Shown piece by piece: positions 1 through 9,253 of a stretch of DNA of 64,000 nt. Origin of the DNA: Pseudomonas sp. UBA4617 (GTDB taxonomy: Bacteria; Pseudomonadota; Gammaproteobacteria; Pseudomonadales; Pseudomonadaceae); contig NZ_DGIR01000039.1 in NCBI RefSeq assembly GCF_002386445.1, positions 177,190-241,189 of the forward strand, written 5' to 3'. The position numbers and the translations under genes are program-made. Numbering within the stretch: the first letter of the stretch is position 1; each line of letters opens with the position of its first letter. The notes beneath the pieces were generated by a model. It did not search any database. It saw only the letters and a program-made list of their open reading frames with translations, and had not been told where the DNA came from.

Positions 1-1
1 G

Positions 2-424
2 GTACAGCCGATGCTGCTGCGCGCGGATTCGGCGGTGGGGCCGGTGAGCCTCGACGAGTTCTGCCGGCGTCCTCACGTCGCGGTGTCCACACTGGGCAAG
101 GTCACCGATGATGTCGACGGTGCGCTGGCCAGTCATGACCGGCAGCGCCGGGTGGTGCTCGCGGTGCCGCAGTTCAGCGCGTTGCCGGCGCTGCTGGCCG
201 GCAGCGACATGCTCGCCATCGTGCCCGACTACGTGGCGCAGGCGATGGCGCCGGTCGCAGGGCTGCGCGCCGAATACCCACCGCTGCCGCTGTCGAGCCC
301 GGACCTTTCCATGGCCTGGCGTGGCACCAGTCATGCCGACCCGCGCGAGCGCTGGCTGCGCGGCTATTTCGCCCGTCACCTGCAGTTGCCGCCGGAGCGT
401 TCGCTGGCGCTGTCCGTGGCCTGA
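2..424 (+). CDS. LysR-family regulator, C-terminal part (5' end outside the window)
   Basis: The reading frame is open from the left edge to the stop at 424, so the helix-turn-helix half lies outside the window. What is visible looks like the second half of a LysR effector-binding domain: a VSTLG segment, then a hydrophobic LAVPQFSALPALL stretch, the LAIVPDYVA segment typical of the domain hinge, and a closing region with WRG..HADPRERWLR, the usual tail of NodD/LinR-like LysR proteins. The target is unknown. The next gene is convergent, 15 bases away. Confidence 0.75.
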   Translation, partial: VQPMLLRADSAVGPVSLDEFCRRPHVAVSTLGKVTDDVDGALASHDRQRRVVLAVPQFSALPALLAGSDMLAIVPDYVAQAMAPVAGLRAEYPPLPLSSPDLSMAWRGTSHADPRERWLRGYFARHLQLPPERSLALSVA

Positions 425-439
425 GCGCAACCGCAAGGC

Positions 440-1453
440 TCAGCGGGTGAAGCGGTTGCGGTAATCGCGCGGGGAGATTGACAGGTGGCGCTGGAAGGTG
501 CTGCGCAGCCGCTCCTCGTCAGCGAAACCGCAGGCGCGGGCGATCTGCTCGATGTTGCGCGAGGAGTTTTCCAACAGGCGTTTCGCCGCCTCCAGCCGGA
601 ACAGCTCGATGGCCTTGGCCGGCGTGCGCCCGGTGCGTTCCTTGTACACACGGGAGAAGTTGCGCAGGCTCATCTTCGCCTGCTCGGCCAAACGTTCCAC
701 GGTGAGCTCCGCATCGCCCAGATTTTCCCCCAGCCACAGGTGCAGCTCTTCGAAGGCCGGGCTGTCCTGGGCCTGCAATTGCAGCAGGGTGCTGTACTGC
801 GTCTGCCCGCCAGGGCGCTTGAGGTAGACCACCAGTTCCCGCGCCGCCTGCATGCTGATATCGCGGCCGCAGTCGGTCTCCACCAGCGCCAGTGCCAGGT
901 CGATGCCGGCAGTGACGCCCGCCGAGGTCCAGACCGCGCCCTGCTGGATGAAGATCGCGTCGGCATCCACCTGCAGAGCCGGGAAGCGCTGTTGCAGGGT
1001 GTCGCACATGGCCCAGTGGGTCGCGGCGCGGCAGCCGTCAAGCAGCCCGGCCTTGGCCAGCAGGAAGGCGCCGCTGCACACCGAGGCAACCCGCCGCACT
1101 CTGGGCGCCGCTTGGCTCAGCCAGGCCGCCAGTTCGCCGTGGTCGTCGAGGGTTTCACAGATGTCCGGGGCCCCTGGAACGACCAGAGTATCGACATCGG
1201 CGAGGTCGAGTTCAGCCAGAGAACTTGTATTCACCGACAGCCCTTCGACGGTGCTCACCAGGCCGGCGTGCAGGCTTGCCGTCAGCAGTCGGTAGCCTGG
1301 CAGGCCGCGTTGTGCGAGGGCCTTGCTGGCGGCCCAGAACACAGTCTGGGCACCGCTCAGGTCTAGCAGGCCCATCTGCGGGTAGGCGACGAAGGCGATG
1401 GTGATCGGTGTTGTCGCCGGTAACGGGTAAGGAGGAGCAAAGGCGCTTGCCAT
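440..1453 (-). CDS. GlxA-family transcriptional regulator (DJ-1/PfpI domain plus AraC HTH)
   Basis: 337 residues, the usual size for this family. Residues about 15-200 form a DJ-1/PfpI (type-1 glutamine amidotransferase-like) domain with the nucleophile-elbow sequence VCSGAFLLA (Cys126). Residues about 235-337 form an AraC-type double helix-turn-helix ending in CGFADEERLRSTFQRHLSISPRDYRNRF. Such proteins are transcription factors; the DJ-1 domain is thought to sense a small ligand and is usually not enzymatic. Known relatives control catabolism of quaternary amines and arginine, but nothing nearby identifies a target here. The ATG at 1453 starts directly before the folded domain. Confidence 0.85.
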   Translation of the reverse strand: MASAFAPPYPLPATTPITIAFVAYPQMGLLDLSGAQTVFWAASKALAQRGLPGYRLLTASLHAGLVSTVEGLSVNTSSLAELDLADVDTLVVPGAPDICETLDDHGELAAWLSQAAPRVRRVASVCSGAFLLAKAGLLDGCRAATHWAMCDTLQQRFPALQVDADAIFIQQGAVWTSAGVTAGIDLALALVETDCGRDISMQAARELVVYLKRPGGQTQYSTLLQLQAQDSPAFEELHLWLGENLGDAELTVERLAEQAKMSLRNFSRVYKERTGRTPAKAIELFRLEAAKRLLENSSRNIEQIARACGFADEERLRSTFQRHLSISPRDYRNRFTR

Positions 1454-1733
1454 CGGGGTTCTGCCTGTTCGGGTGGCCGGGTGGAAGAAAGACAGTGGCC
1501 GGGCGCCTCAAGCGCCACAGGTGGCCGATATTCAGGGGTTTTTGGCCTGGCGGCGCTTCGCTTTGCCAGGCTAGCCTTGCTCCCAGCAGCGGCGGGGCGC
1601 GCGCCATGGCCGAGCCGGCAGGCACCGCCCCGGGCCCCATGACCACTGGGCTGGCGTTTTGTCGTGAGCCCCATCATGGACTAGAATTTTAGACCTGCAC
1701 ACTGCGCGTGTCGCGGTCCCTCAAGGAGGCAAG
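1454..1733. promoter_or_regulatory. Divergent spacer between the GlxA regulator and the response regulator
   Basis: This 280-base spacer must hold both divergent promoters. A TAGAAT box near 1682 is a plausible -10 for the response-regulator gene, but no matching -35 is convincing. AAGGAGG at about 1724-1730 is a strong ribosome binding site for the ATG at 1734. I see no repeat or RNA gene here. Confidence 0.35.
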
Positions 1734-2396
1734 ATGAGCGCATCGGCGCATTCCAATCCGCCGCAAGACTCGAAGGAACCGGTGGTATATGTGGTCGATG
1801 ACGACGAGTCCATGCGCCTCGCCCTCGATGGCCTGCTGCGTTCCATAGGCCTGCAGGTGCACTCCTTCGATTCCACCCAGGGCTTTCTCTCCTTTGTCCG
1901 GTGTGACGTGCCCAGTTGCCTGGTTCTCGACGTACGCCTGCGCGGCGAAAGCGGCCTGGCCTTTCAGGAGCAGATGGAGAAAAGCGGGGTGCGGATGCCC
2001 ATCGTGTTCATGACCGGCTACGGCGACATCGCCATGACGGTGAAGGCCATGAAGGCCGGCGCTGTGGACTTCCTTGCCAAGCCCTTCCGCGATCAGGACA
2101 TGCTCGATGCGGTGGCGAGTGCCCTGGTCCGCGACGGTGAGCGTTTGCGGGCCGAGCAGTCCGGCGCGGCGCTGCGCCAGGCGTTCGAGGCGCTGACCCT
2201 GCGTGAGCGCGAAGTGCTGCGCTTCGTCGTGGCGGGGTTGATGAACAAGCAGATCGCCGCCGAGCTCAACCTCAGCGAGGTGACCGTGAAGGTGCACCGC
2301 GGCCAGGTGATGAAGAAGCTGGCCGCACGCTCGGTCGCCGACCTGGTGCGTAAGGCCGAGGCCCTGGGCGTCGAGCCGTTGCTGCGGACGACCTGA
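1734..2396 (+). CDS. FixJ/TodT-type two-component response regulator
   Basis: 220 residues. The receiver domain (about 15-130) has the acidic cluster VVDDDE, phospho-acceptor Asp66 in LVLDVRL, the conserved Thr in FMTGYGD and the Lys in FLAKPF. Residues about 150-212 are a LuxR/FixJ helix-turn-helix (LTLREREVLRFVVAGLMNKQIAAEL..SEVTVKVHRG). The gene stops 69 bases before the giant sensor kinase on the same strand, so the two are almost certainly a cognate pair. The strong RBS suggests robust translation. Target genes are unknown; TodT, StyR and FixJ relatives are activators. Confidence 0.9.
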   Translation: MSASAHSNPPQDSKEPVVYVVDDDESMRLALDGLLRSIGLQVHSFDSTQGFLSFVRCDVPSCLVLDVRLRGESGLAFQEQMEKSGVRMPIVFMTGYGDIAMTVKAMKAGAVDFLAKPFRDQDMLDAVASALVRDGERLRAEQSGAALRQAFEALTLREREVLRFVVAGLMNKQIAAELNLSEVTVKVHRGQVMKKLAARSVADLVRKAEALGVEPLLRTT

Positions 2397-2465
2397 ACCG
2401 ATTGCAAGACAGTCGCTGACCGCCGCTCGGGGGGCAGCAGACTCCCCTCAGAGGTTGCCGAGCCG

Positions 2466-5400
2466 ATGGCCAGCAAACAGAAGATCCTGTGGAACGACGG
2501 TGAGCGGGTGTTCTGCCGCGTCCGCCCCTCCGGCGGTGGTGGCGCCAGCGTGCTGCTGGTGCGCCCCGCCGCCGAACATCCCTTGCCCTCCACGCTGGAA
2601 CGGCTGGCCCACGAGTACAGCCTGCGTGATGAACTGCACAGTGCCTGGGCACTGCGTCCGCAGGCTTTGCACCGCGAAGGCGGCAAGACCCGCCTGCTGC
2701 TCGATGACCCCGGCGGCGAACCGCTGTCACGCCTGCTGCGACAACCGCTGGAAACCGGCGCCTGCCTGCGCCTGGCCGTGGACATCGCCGTGGCGTTGCG
2801 CCAATTGCACCAGCGCGGCCTGGTGCACAAGGACCTCAAGCCCAATCACATCCAGGTAAACTGCACCGATGGCCAGGCGCGCCTGACCGGCTTCGGCCTG
2901 GCCTCGCGGTTGCCGCGCGAGCGCCAGGCGCCCGAGCCGCCGGAGACCATCGCCGGCACCCTGGCCTACATGGCGCCGGAGCAGACCGGGCGGATGAACC
3001 GCTCTGTCGACTCACGCAGCGACCTCTATGCCTTTGGCGTGGTCCTCTACCAGATGCTCACCGGTACGCTGCCGTTCACCGCCAGCGACCCGATGGAATG
3101 GGTTCATTGTCACATCGCGCGCAAGCCGCTGCCGCCGGGCGAACGGGTTGCCGGCGTGCCACCGATGCTCTCGCAGATCGTCCTCAAGCTGCTGGCCAAG
3201 ACCGCCGAGGAGCGCTACCAGAGCGCCGCCGGCCTCGAGCACGACCTGCGTCGATGCCTGGCTGACTGGCAGCGAGAAGGGCAACTCACGTCCTTCACGC
3301 CTGATGAGCAGGGCACGCCGGACCGCCTGTTGGTCCCCGAGAAGCTCTATGGCCGCGAGCATGAAGTCGAGGTGCTGGTCGATGCCTTTGCCCGCATCGT
3401 TGCCAGCAGCAAGCCCGAGCTGGTGCTGGTGTCGGGCTACTCCGGGATCGGCAAGTCTTCGGTGGTCAACGAATTGCACAAGGTGCTGGTGCCGCCGCGC
3501 GGGTTGTTTGCTTCCGGCAAGTTCGACCAGTACAAGCGCGACATTCCCTATGCGACGCTGGTGCAGGCTTTTCAGGGGCTGGTGCGCACGTTGCTGGGCA
3601 AGAGCGGCGACGTCCTGGAGGGCTGGCGCAGCGCGCTGCTGGAGGCGCTGGAGCCCAATGCGCGGTTGATCACCGACCTGATTCCCGAGCTGCGGCTGAT
3701 AATCGGCGACCAGCCAGCGGTACCCGAGCTGGAGCCGCAGCAGGCCCAGCGCCGCTTCCTCCTGGTGTTCCACCGCTTTATCGGCGTGTTCGCGCGTGCC
3801 GATCACCCGCTGGCACTGTTCCTCGACGACCTGCAATGGCTGGATGCAGCGACCCTCGACCTGCTGGAAGACCTGCTCACCCATTCGGAGCTGCGCCACC
3901 TGATGCTGGTCGGCGCCTACCGCGACAACGAGGTGGACGCCAGCCATCCGCTGACGCGCAAGCTGCAGGCCATCCGCCAGGCCGGTGTGCGCATCGATGA
4001 GATACGCCTGGCGCCGCTGGCTCGCGCGCATATCGAGCAGTTGATCGCCGAGGCCCTGCGCTGCCCGCCGCCGAGCATCGTCGCGCTGGCCCGGCTGGTG
4101 CAGGACAAGACCGCCGGCAACCCGTTCTTCGTCATCCAGTTCCTCCAGGCGCTGGCCGAGGAAGAGTTGCTGACCTACGACCACGAGGCCCGGCGCTGGC
4201 GCTGGGAACCGGAGCGCATCCACGAAAAGGGCTTCACCGACAATGTCGTCGACCTCATGGTCGGCAAACTCGCGCGCCTGCCGCTGCAAACCCTCCAGGC
4301 CCTGCAGCAGCTCGCCTGTCTCGGCAACATGGCACAGATCGATACCCTGGCGACCGTGCTCGACCTGCCGTCGGCGAAGGTCCACTCGATACTCTGGCCG
4401 GCGGTTCGCCAGGAATTGGTGGAGCGTCTGGAGGGCGCGTGTGCATTCGCCCATGACCGCATCCACGAGGCGGCATACTCGCTGATTGCCGAGGAAGCCC
4501 GTGCCGGAGCGCACCTTCGCATCGGCCGCCTGCTGGCCGAGCAGACCCCGGCGGAGCGGCGCGAAGAGGCGATCTTCGAGATCGTCGGCCAGCTCAATCG
4601 CGGTGCCAGGCTGATCGAGGCCCGCGCTGAGCGGGAGCAACTGGCCGAATACAATCTGCTGGCAGGACAACGCGCCAAGGCTTCCAGTGCCTATAGCTCG
4701 GCGCTCGCCTACCTGGGTGCCGGGGCGGAACTGCTCGGCGGCGATTGCTGGGAGCGTCGTCACGACCTGTGCTTCGCCCTGGAACTCAATCGTGCCGAGT
4801 GCGAATTCCTCACAGGCCAGCTGGCGCAGGCCGACGAGCGTCTCACCGCGCTGACGCCTCGCGCCATTACCACGGTGGAGCAGGCGGCAGTTGCCTGCCT
4901 GCAGATGGACGTATGCCTGCTGCAGGACCGCAGCGACAGGGCGGTCGCCGTGTGCCTGGGCTACCTGGAGGCGGTCGGCATCCATTGGTCGGCGCACCCG
5001 GATGACGACCAGGTGCGCATGGAGTACCAGCAGATCTGGACGCAACTGGGCGAGCGCAGTATCGAACAGCTGATCGACCTGCCGCTGATGGAGGATGCTG
5101 CTACCCTGGCCACCCTCGATGCCCTCGGCAAGCTGTTCGCTCCAGCGTTGCAGAGCAACGCCAACCTGGCCAGCCTGACCGTCTGCAAGGCCGTCAGCCT
5201 GAGCCTCGCGCGCGGCAATTGCGACGCCTCCTGCATGCTGTATGCGAATGTCGGGCGCGTCGCTGGCCGCCGCTTCGGTGATTACGAAGCCGGCTACCGC
5301 TTTGGCCGCCTGGGCTGCGATCTGGTCGACCGGCGCGGCCTGAATCGCCATGAGGCGCGCACCTACCTGTGCTTCTCGATGTTCGTGGCACGCTGGATGC

Positions 5401-7961
5401 GTCCGGTGCGCGAGTGCCGGGAGTTGCTGCGCCGGGCTTTCGTCGCGGCCAACCGCGTCGGCGACCTGGCTTACGCCGCTTATGCCGGCAATGGCCATAT
5501 CGCCGATGTGCTGTTCCTCGGCGAGCCGCTGGCGCAGGTGCATGAGGAGGCCGGGCAGGGCCTGGCCTATGCGCAGAAGGTGCGCTTCGGCCTGGTGGTG
5601 GATTTCATCAGCACGCAGCTGGCGCTGATCCGCACGCTGCGAGGGCAGACCCCGACCTTTGGCTGTTTCGACGATGAGCTGTTCGACGAGGCGCGTTTCG
5701 AAGCGCACCTGGACAGCACGCCGGGCCTGGCGCTGGCAGCGGCCAAGTACTGGATACGCAAGCTGCAGGCGCGCTGCATGGCAGGCGATCACGCGGCGGC
5801 CATGCACTGTGTGGCGCGGGCGAAGGCGCTGTTGTGGGTGGTGGAGTCCTTCACCGAGGAGGCCGAATACCACTTCCATGCGGCACTGACCCTGGCAGCC
5901 GGCTTCGATGCCATCGACGTCGGCGAGCAGCCCTGCATCCTGCGGGAGCTGGCCGGACATCACGCCAAGCTGCAGGATTGGGCGCAGCAGTGCGCCGAAT
6001 CCTTTGCCTGCCGGGGGACGCTGGTTGGCGCGGAAATCGCTCGCGTCGAAGGGCGGGTGGTCGACGCCGAGCTGCTCTACGAGGAGGCCATCCGGCAGGC
6101 TCAGGACAGCGGCTTCGTGCAGATCGAGGCGTTGGCCAACGAGCTGGCGGGGCGCTTCTACGGTGCACGCGGCCTGGCCAAGGTCGCCCGCGTCTACCTG
6201 CAGGACGCGCGCTACGGCTACCTGCGCTGGGGCGCCTACGGCAAGGTGCGTCAACTGGAGGGGCGCCATCGCTACTTGTGCAACGAAGAGCCCGCGCCCG
6301 GCCCGACCGCGACCATCGCCACCCCGGTGGAACACCTGGACCTGGCTACGGTGCTAAAGGTGTCCCAGGCCGCCTCGGGGGAAATAGTCCTGGAGAAACT
6401 GATCGACATGGTGATGCGCACGGCCATCGAGCAGGCTGGCGCCGAGCGCGGCGTGCTGGTTCTCGCCGAGGCGGGTGAGCCCCGCATAGCAGCTCTGGCG
6501 ACCGTCGGCGATGGCGCGATGTTGCTGTGCAACGAACCGATCAGCGCGGCGGCGCTGGCCGAAACGGTGCTCTACCAGGTGCTGCGCACCGGCGAGAGCC
6601 TGTGCCTGGAAGACGCCATGGCCGAGCCGGCCCTCACCACCGACCCCTATGTCCGCCAGCACCGCGCGCGTTCGATTCTCTGCATGCCGCTGATGAAACA
6701 GGCCAAGCTCACCGGCGCGCTGTACCTGGAGAACAACCTCTCGGCCGGCGTGTTCAGCCCGGCGCGGATTGCCGTGCTGCGCCTGCTGGCCTCACAGGCG
6801 GCGACATCGCTGGAGAACGCGCGCCTGTATCGCGACGCCGCCGAGCGCGAGGCGAAGATTCGCCGGCTGGTGGACGCCAATATCATCGGCATCATCGTCT
6901 GGAGCGCCGGAGGCGAGATAGCCGAAGCCAACGACGCCTTCCTGCGCATGGTCGGCTACGAGCGTGACGACCTGCTTTCCGGCCGCGTGCGCTGGCACGA
7001 CATAACGCCACCGGAATCCCTGGCGCTGAGTCAGGCGCATCTCGCCACGGCCATTCGAACCGGGCATGCGCAGCCCTTCGAGAAAGAATACATCCGCAAG
7101 GATGGCAGCCGCGTGCCGGTGATCGTCGGCCTGGCGGCCTTCGAAGCCAGCCTGCAGGAAGGCGTGGCCTTCGTGCTCGATCTTACCGAGCGCAAGCAGG
7201 CCGAGGAGCGCGTACGCGAGGGCGAGCGGCGCTATCGCGAGGTGCAGACGGAACTGGCCCATGCCAACCGCGTGGCGACCATGGGCCAACTGGCGGCGTC
7301 CATCGCCCACGAGGTGAACCAGCCGATTGCCGCCACGGTGACCAATGCCAATGCCGCCTTGCGCTGGCTGAGTGCGCAGCCGCCGGAGCTGGGCGAGGTC
7401 AGCCAGGTGCTTGGGCGCATCATCAAGGACGCCAACCGAGCCGCCGAGGTGCTGGGGCGCATCCGCCAGCTGATCCGCAAGACCCCGCCGCAGAAGCAGC
7501 CCGTGGACGTCAGCGCGGCGCTGCGCGAGATGGTCGAGTTCACCCGTGGCGAGGCGGCCAAGTGCGGCGCCGTGGTGCGCGTCAGACTCGCCGACGGCCT
7601 GCCGGAAGTGGAGGGCGACCGGGTCGAGCTGCAGCAGGTGATGCTCAACCTGATCGTCAATGCCCTGGAAGCGATGGGCAGTGTGCCCGCCGGCGAGCGC
7701 CACCTGCTGGTCAGCTCCGAGTACGACAAAGATGGTGTGCGGGTGAGGGTGTGCGACAGCGGGCCGGGATTCGCCGAGAGCAATGCGGACCTGCTGTTCG
7801 CCCCGTTCTACACCACCAAGGCCACCGGCATGGGCATGGGCCTGTCGATCTGCCGTTCGATCATCGACAGCCATGGCGGCCGGCTCTGGGCCAGCGCCAA
7901 CCAGCCCCGTGGTGCGGTGGTGCAGTTCACCCTGCCTGTGCATCCCGCGAAAGATGCCTGA
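2466..7961 (+). CDS. Giant Ser/Thr kinase-like / AAA ATPase / GAF / PAS / histidine kinase
   Basis: 1831 residues. Domains in order: a Ser/Thr-kinase fold at about 15-270, with HKD at 121-123 and GFG at 142-144 in place of DFG; a predicted ATPase at about 295-620, with Walker A GYSGIGKS (Lys330) and Walker B LALFLDDLQWLD; a long helical TPR-like region to about 1240; a GAF domain about 1288-1450; a PAS domain about 1465-1570; and a histidine kinase with HisKA (His1615 in SIAHEVNQP) and HATPase (NLIVNALEAMG, GMGMGLS). No membrane segment is evident, so it is probably a cytoplasmic sensor. This trifunctional layout is known in proteobacteria and cyanobacteria, but its signals are mostly unknown. 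The FixJ-type regulator upstream is the likely phospho-partner. The GFG replacement makes true Ser/Thr kinase activity doubtful. Confidence 0.92.
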   Translation: MASKQKILWNDGERVFCRVRPSGGGGASVLLVRPAAEHPLPSTLERLAHEYSLRDELHSAWALRPQALHREGGKTRLLLDDPGGEPLSRLLRQPLETGACLRLAVDIAVALRQLHQRGLVHKDLKPNHIQVNCTDGQARLTGFGLASRLPRERQAPEPPETIAGTLAYMAPEQTGRMNRSVDSRSDLYAFGVVLYQMLTGTLPFTASDPMEWVHCHIARKPLPPGERVAGVPPMLSQIVLKLLAKTAEERYQSAAGLEHDLRRCLADWQREGQLTSFTPDEQGTPDRLLVPEKLYGREHEVEVLVDAFARIVASSKPELVLVSGYSGIGKSSVVNELHKVLVPPRGLFASGKFDQYKRDIPYATLVQAFQGLVRTLLGKSGDVLEGWRSALLEALEPNARLITDLIPELRLIIGDQPAVPELEPQQAQRRFLLVFHRFIGVFARADHPLALFLDDLQWLDAATLDLLEDLLTHSELRHLMLVGAYRDNEVDASHPLTRKLQAIRQAGVRIDEIRLAPLARAHIEQLIAEALRCPPPSIVALARLVQDKTAGNPFFVIQFLQALAEEELLTYDHEARRWRWEPERIHEKGFTDNVVDLMVGKLARLPLQTLQALQQLACLGNMAQIDTLATVLDLPSAKVHSILWPAVRQELVERLEGACAFAHDRIHEAAYSLIAEEARAGAHLRIGRLLAEQTPAERREEAIFEIVGQLNRGARLIEARAEREQLAEYNLLAGQRAKASSAYSSALAYLGAGAELLGGDCWERRHDLCFALELNRAECEFLTGQLAQADERLTALTPRAITTVEQAAVACLQMDVCLLQDRSDRAVAVCLGYLEAVGIHWSAHPDDDQVRMEYQQIWTQLGERSIEQLIDLPLMEDAATLATLDALGKLFAPALQSNANLASLTVCKAVSLSLARGNCDASCMLYANVGRVAGRRFGDYEAGYRFGRLGCDLVDRRGLNRHEARTYLCFSMFVARWMRPVRECRELLRRAFVAANRVGDLAYAAYAGNGHIADVLFLGEPLAQVHEEAGQGLAYAQKVRFGLVVDFISTQLALIRTLRGQTPTFGCFDDELFDEARFEAHLDSTPGLALAAAKYWIRKLQARCMAGDHAAAMHCVARAKALLWVVESFTEEAEYHFHAALTLAAGFDAIDVGEQPCILRELAGHHAKLQDWAQQCAESFACRGTLVGAEIARVEGRVVDAELLYEEAIRQAQDSGFVQIEALANELAGRFYGARGLAKVARVYLQDARYGYLRWGAYGKVRQLEGRHRYLCNEEPAPGPTATIATPVEHLDLATVLKVSQAASGEIVLEKLIDMVMRTAIEQAGAERGVLVLAEAGEPRIAALATVGDGAMLLCNEPISAAALAETVLYQVLRTGESLCLEDAMAEPALTTDPYVRQHRARSILCMPLMKQAKLTGALYLENNLSAGVFSPARIAVLRLLASQAATSLENARLYRDAAEREAKIRRLVDANIIGIIVWSAGGEIAEANDAFLRMVGYERDDLLSGRVRWHDITPPESLALSQAHLATAIRTGHAQPFEKEYIRKDGSRVPVIVGLAAFEASLQEGVAFVLDLTERKQAEERVREGERRYREVQTELAHANRVATMGQLAASIAHEVNQPIAATVTNANAALRWLSAQPPELGEVSQVLGRIIKDANRAAEVLGRIRQLIRKTPPQKQPVDVSAALREMVEFTRGEAAKCGAVVRVRLADGLPEVEGDRVELQQVMLNLIVNALEAMGSVPAGERHLLVSSEYDKDGVRVRVCDSGPGFAESNADLLFAPFYTTKATGMGMGLSICRSIIDSHGGRLWASANQPRGAVVQFTLPVHPAKDA

Positions 7962-7972
7962 AAAAAGCCAAA

Positions 7973-8006
7973 GGGGGCTTGACCTTGACACTAGCGTCAA
8001 GCCCCC
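7973..8006. promoter_or_regulatory. Palindromic operator/promoter of the merR-SDR operon
   Basis: Two perfect 11-base arms (GGGGGCTTGAC at 7973-7983 and its complement at 7996-8006) flank a 12-base centre that itself contains TTGACA (7985-7990). MerR regulators bind dyads between over-spaced -35 and -10 boxes, and this lies 25 bases before the MerR start, as expected for autoregulation. It could double as a hairpin ending the kinase transcript, but no T-run follows it. Confidence 0.6.
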
Positions 8007-8030
8007 AGAGTTGTCCCACCGGAGGTTGAC

Positions 8031-8453
8031 ATGCAAATCGGAGAGCTGGCCTTGCGCGCCGGCGTCAGTGCACGGGCGCTGCGCCACTACGAGTCACGGC
8101 AACTGATCGAGTCGTCGCGGCTGGACAATGGTTATCGCGACTATGCCTCGTCCATGGTACAGCGCGTGCTGTGGGTTCGCGAGTTGCTCGAGTGCGGCTT
8201 CAGTACCCGGCAGATCCGCGGCCTGCTGCAGTATCTGGAGGAGGAGGAAGATAGCGAAGGCTTCCTCGCCTGCCTGCAGCAGCACCTGGAAAAACTGGCA
8301 GCGCTGGATGCCCTTCAGGCGCAACTTGCCGAGCGCCGCGAACGCCTGGCGGAAAAGATCGAGCGTTATCTGCCCCTGCACGGGAGCCTGCCGCGCGCCC
8401 CCGATCTGCGACCTCCCGGACCAGCTCATTCACAAGCCACGTTGGAGAGATGA
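8031..8453 (+). CDS. MerR-family transcriptional regulator
   Basis: 140 residues. The N-terminal winged helix-turn-helix is typical (MQIGELALRAGVSARALRHYE..QLI, then GYRDY), followed by a dimerising coiled coil at about 80-120. There is no cysteine pattern of a metal or iron-sulfur sensor, so the signal is probably organic or the protein has no metal ligand. GGAGG precedes the ATG. The stop codon overlaps the start of the SDR gene, so both are co-translated and the SDR is the likely regulated enzyme. The palindrome just upstream is the probable binding site. Confidence 0.88.
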   Translation: MQIGELALRAGVSARALRHYESRQLIESSRLDNGYRDYASSMVQRVLWVRELLECGFSTRQIRGLLQYLEEEEDSEGFLACLQQHLEKLAALDALQAQLAERRERLAEKIERYLPLHGSLPRAPDLRPPGPAHSQATLER

Positions 8454-9202
8454 TGGGAAAGCTAAGCAACAAGGTCGCCCTGGTTACCGGCGGCAACAGT
8501 GGTATCGGTCTGGCCACCGCACAACGATTCGCCCTGGAAGGCGCCGAAGTGGTCATCACCGGACGCCGCCGGGATGCGCTGGAGGAGGCGGTCGGGCTCA
8601 TCGGTGAAAGCGCCGTTGGTATCCGTGCGGACGCCAGCCGGCTGGCGGATCTGGACGCGCTGTACCAAGAGGTGGGCGAGCGCTTCGGCCGCCTCGACGT
8701 GCTGGTCGCTAATGCCGGCATCATTCGCCCGGCGCCGGGTGATCAGGTTGACGAACAGCAGTTCGACGAGCAGTTCGACATCAACGTCAAGGGTGTCTTC
8801 TACACCATCCAGAAAGCGCTGCCGCTGCTGCGCGACGGTGGCTCCATCGTGCTGGTGTCGTCCATCGCCCACCTTAAGGCACTGGAAGCCCACGTGGTCT
8901 ATGCAGCGACCAAGGCGGCGGTGCGCTCCTTCGCCCGCAGCTGGGCGGCGGAACTCAAAGGCCGCAACATCCGCGTCAACTGTCTGAGCCCCGGCCCGGT
9001 GCTGACCCCGATCATCGGCAAGATGGGCATCGGCGAGGCGCAGTTCGATATTTTCGAAAAGCAGCTGTCGGGGCTGATTCCGCTGGGGCGTCTTGGCCGC
9101 CCCGAAGAATTGGCGAACGCGGCGCTGTTCCTCGCATCCGACGACAGCAGTTTCATCACTGGTGTCGACCTGTGTGTCGATGGTGGCTTGTCGCAGCTCT
9201 GA
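8450..9202 (+). CDS. Short-chain dehydrogenase/reductase (SDR), classical type
   Basis: 250 residues, the standard classical SDR length. It has the cofactor motif TGGNSGIG (13-20), NAG (88-90), Asn112, Ser138 and the catalytic pair Tyr151/Lys155 in YAATK, plus the terminal GVDLCVDGG seen in FabG-like enzymes. GRR after the second strand suggests preference for NADP(H). Two start codons are possible (8450 or 8453), both overlapping the MerR stop. The substrate cannot be read from sequence. MerR-SDR pairs of this kind often respond to reactive carbonyls or quinones, which is inference only. Confidence 0.9.
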   Translation: MMGKLSNKVALVTGGNSGIGLATAQRFALEGAEVVITGRRRDALEEAVGLIGESAVGIRADASRLADLDALYQEVGERFGRLDVLVANAGIIRPAPGDQVDEQQFDEQFDINVKGVFYTIQKALPLLRDGGSIVLVSSIAHLKALEAHVVYAATKAAVRSFARSWAAELKGRNIRVNCLSPGPVLTPIIGKMGIGEAQFDIFEKQLSGLIPLGRLGRPEELANAALFLASDDSSFITGVDLCVDGGLSQL

Positions 9203-9209
9203 ACCGCAA

Positions 9210-9237
9210 AAGGCCCGGTGCGAACGCGCCGGGCCTT
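9210..9237. terminator. Bidirectional hairpin terminator between SDR and hydrolase
   Basis: AAGGCCCGG (9210-9218) pairs perfectly with CCGGGCCTT (9229-9237) across a 10-base loop. The hairpin has an A-run on the left and TT on the right, and sits between two convergent genes. Confidence 0.75.
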
Positions 9238-9253
9238 CTGCGTTGTGCCGGCG

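Noticed and set aside
3012..6335. A 1107-residue open frame on the minus strand inside the giant kinase gene
   Set aside because: It is antisense to a clearly recognised multidomain protein and its own product has no recognisable domain; GC-rich codon use leaves such frames open.
7973..8006. Intrinsic terminator of the giant kinase
   Set aside because: The stem is perfect, but no T-run follows and the promoter-like boxes within it fit an operator better.
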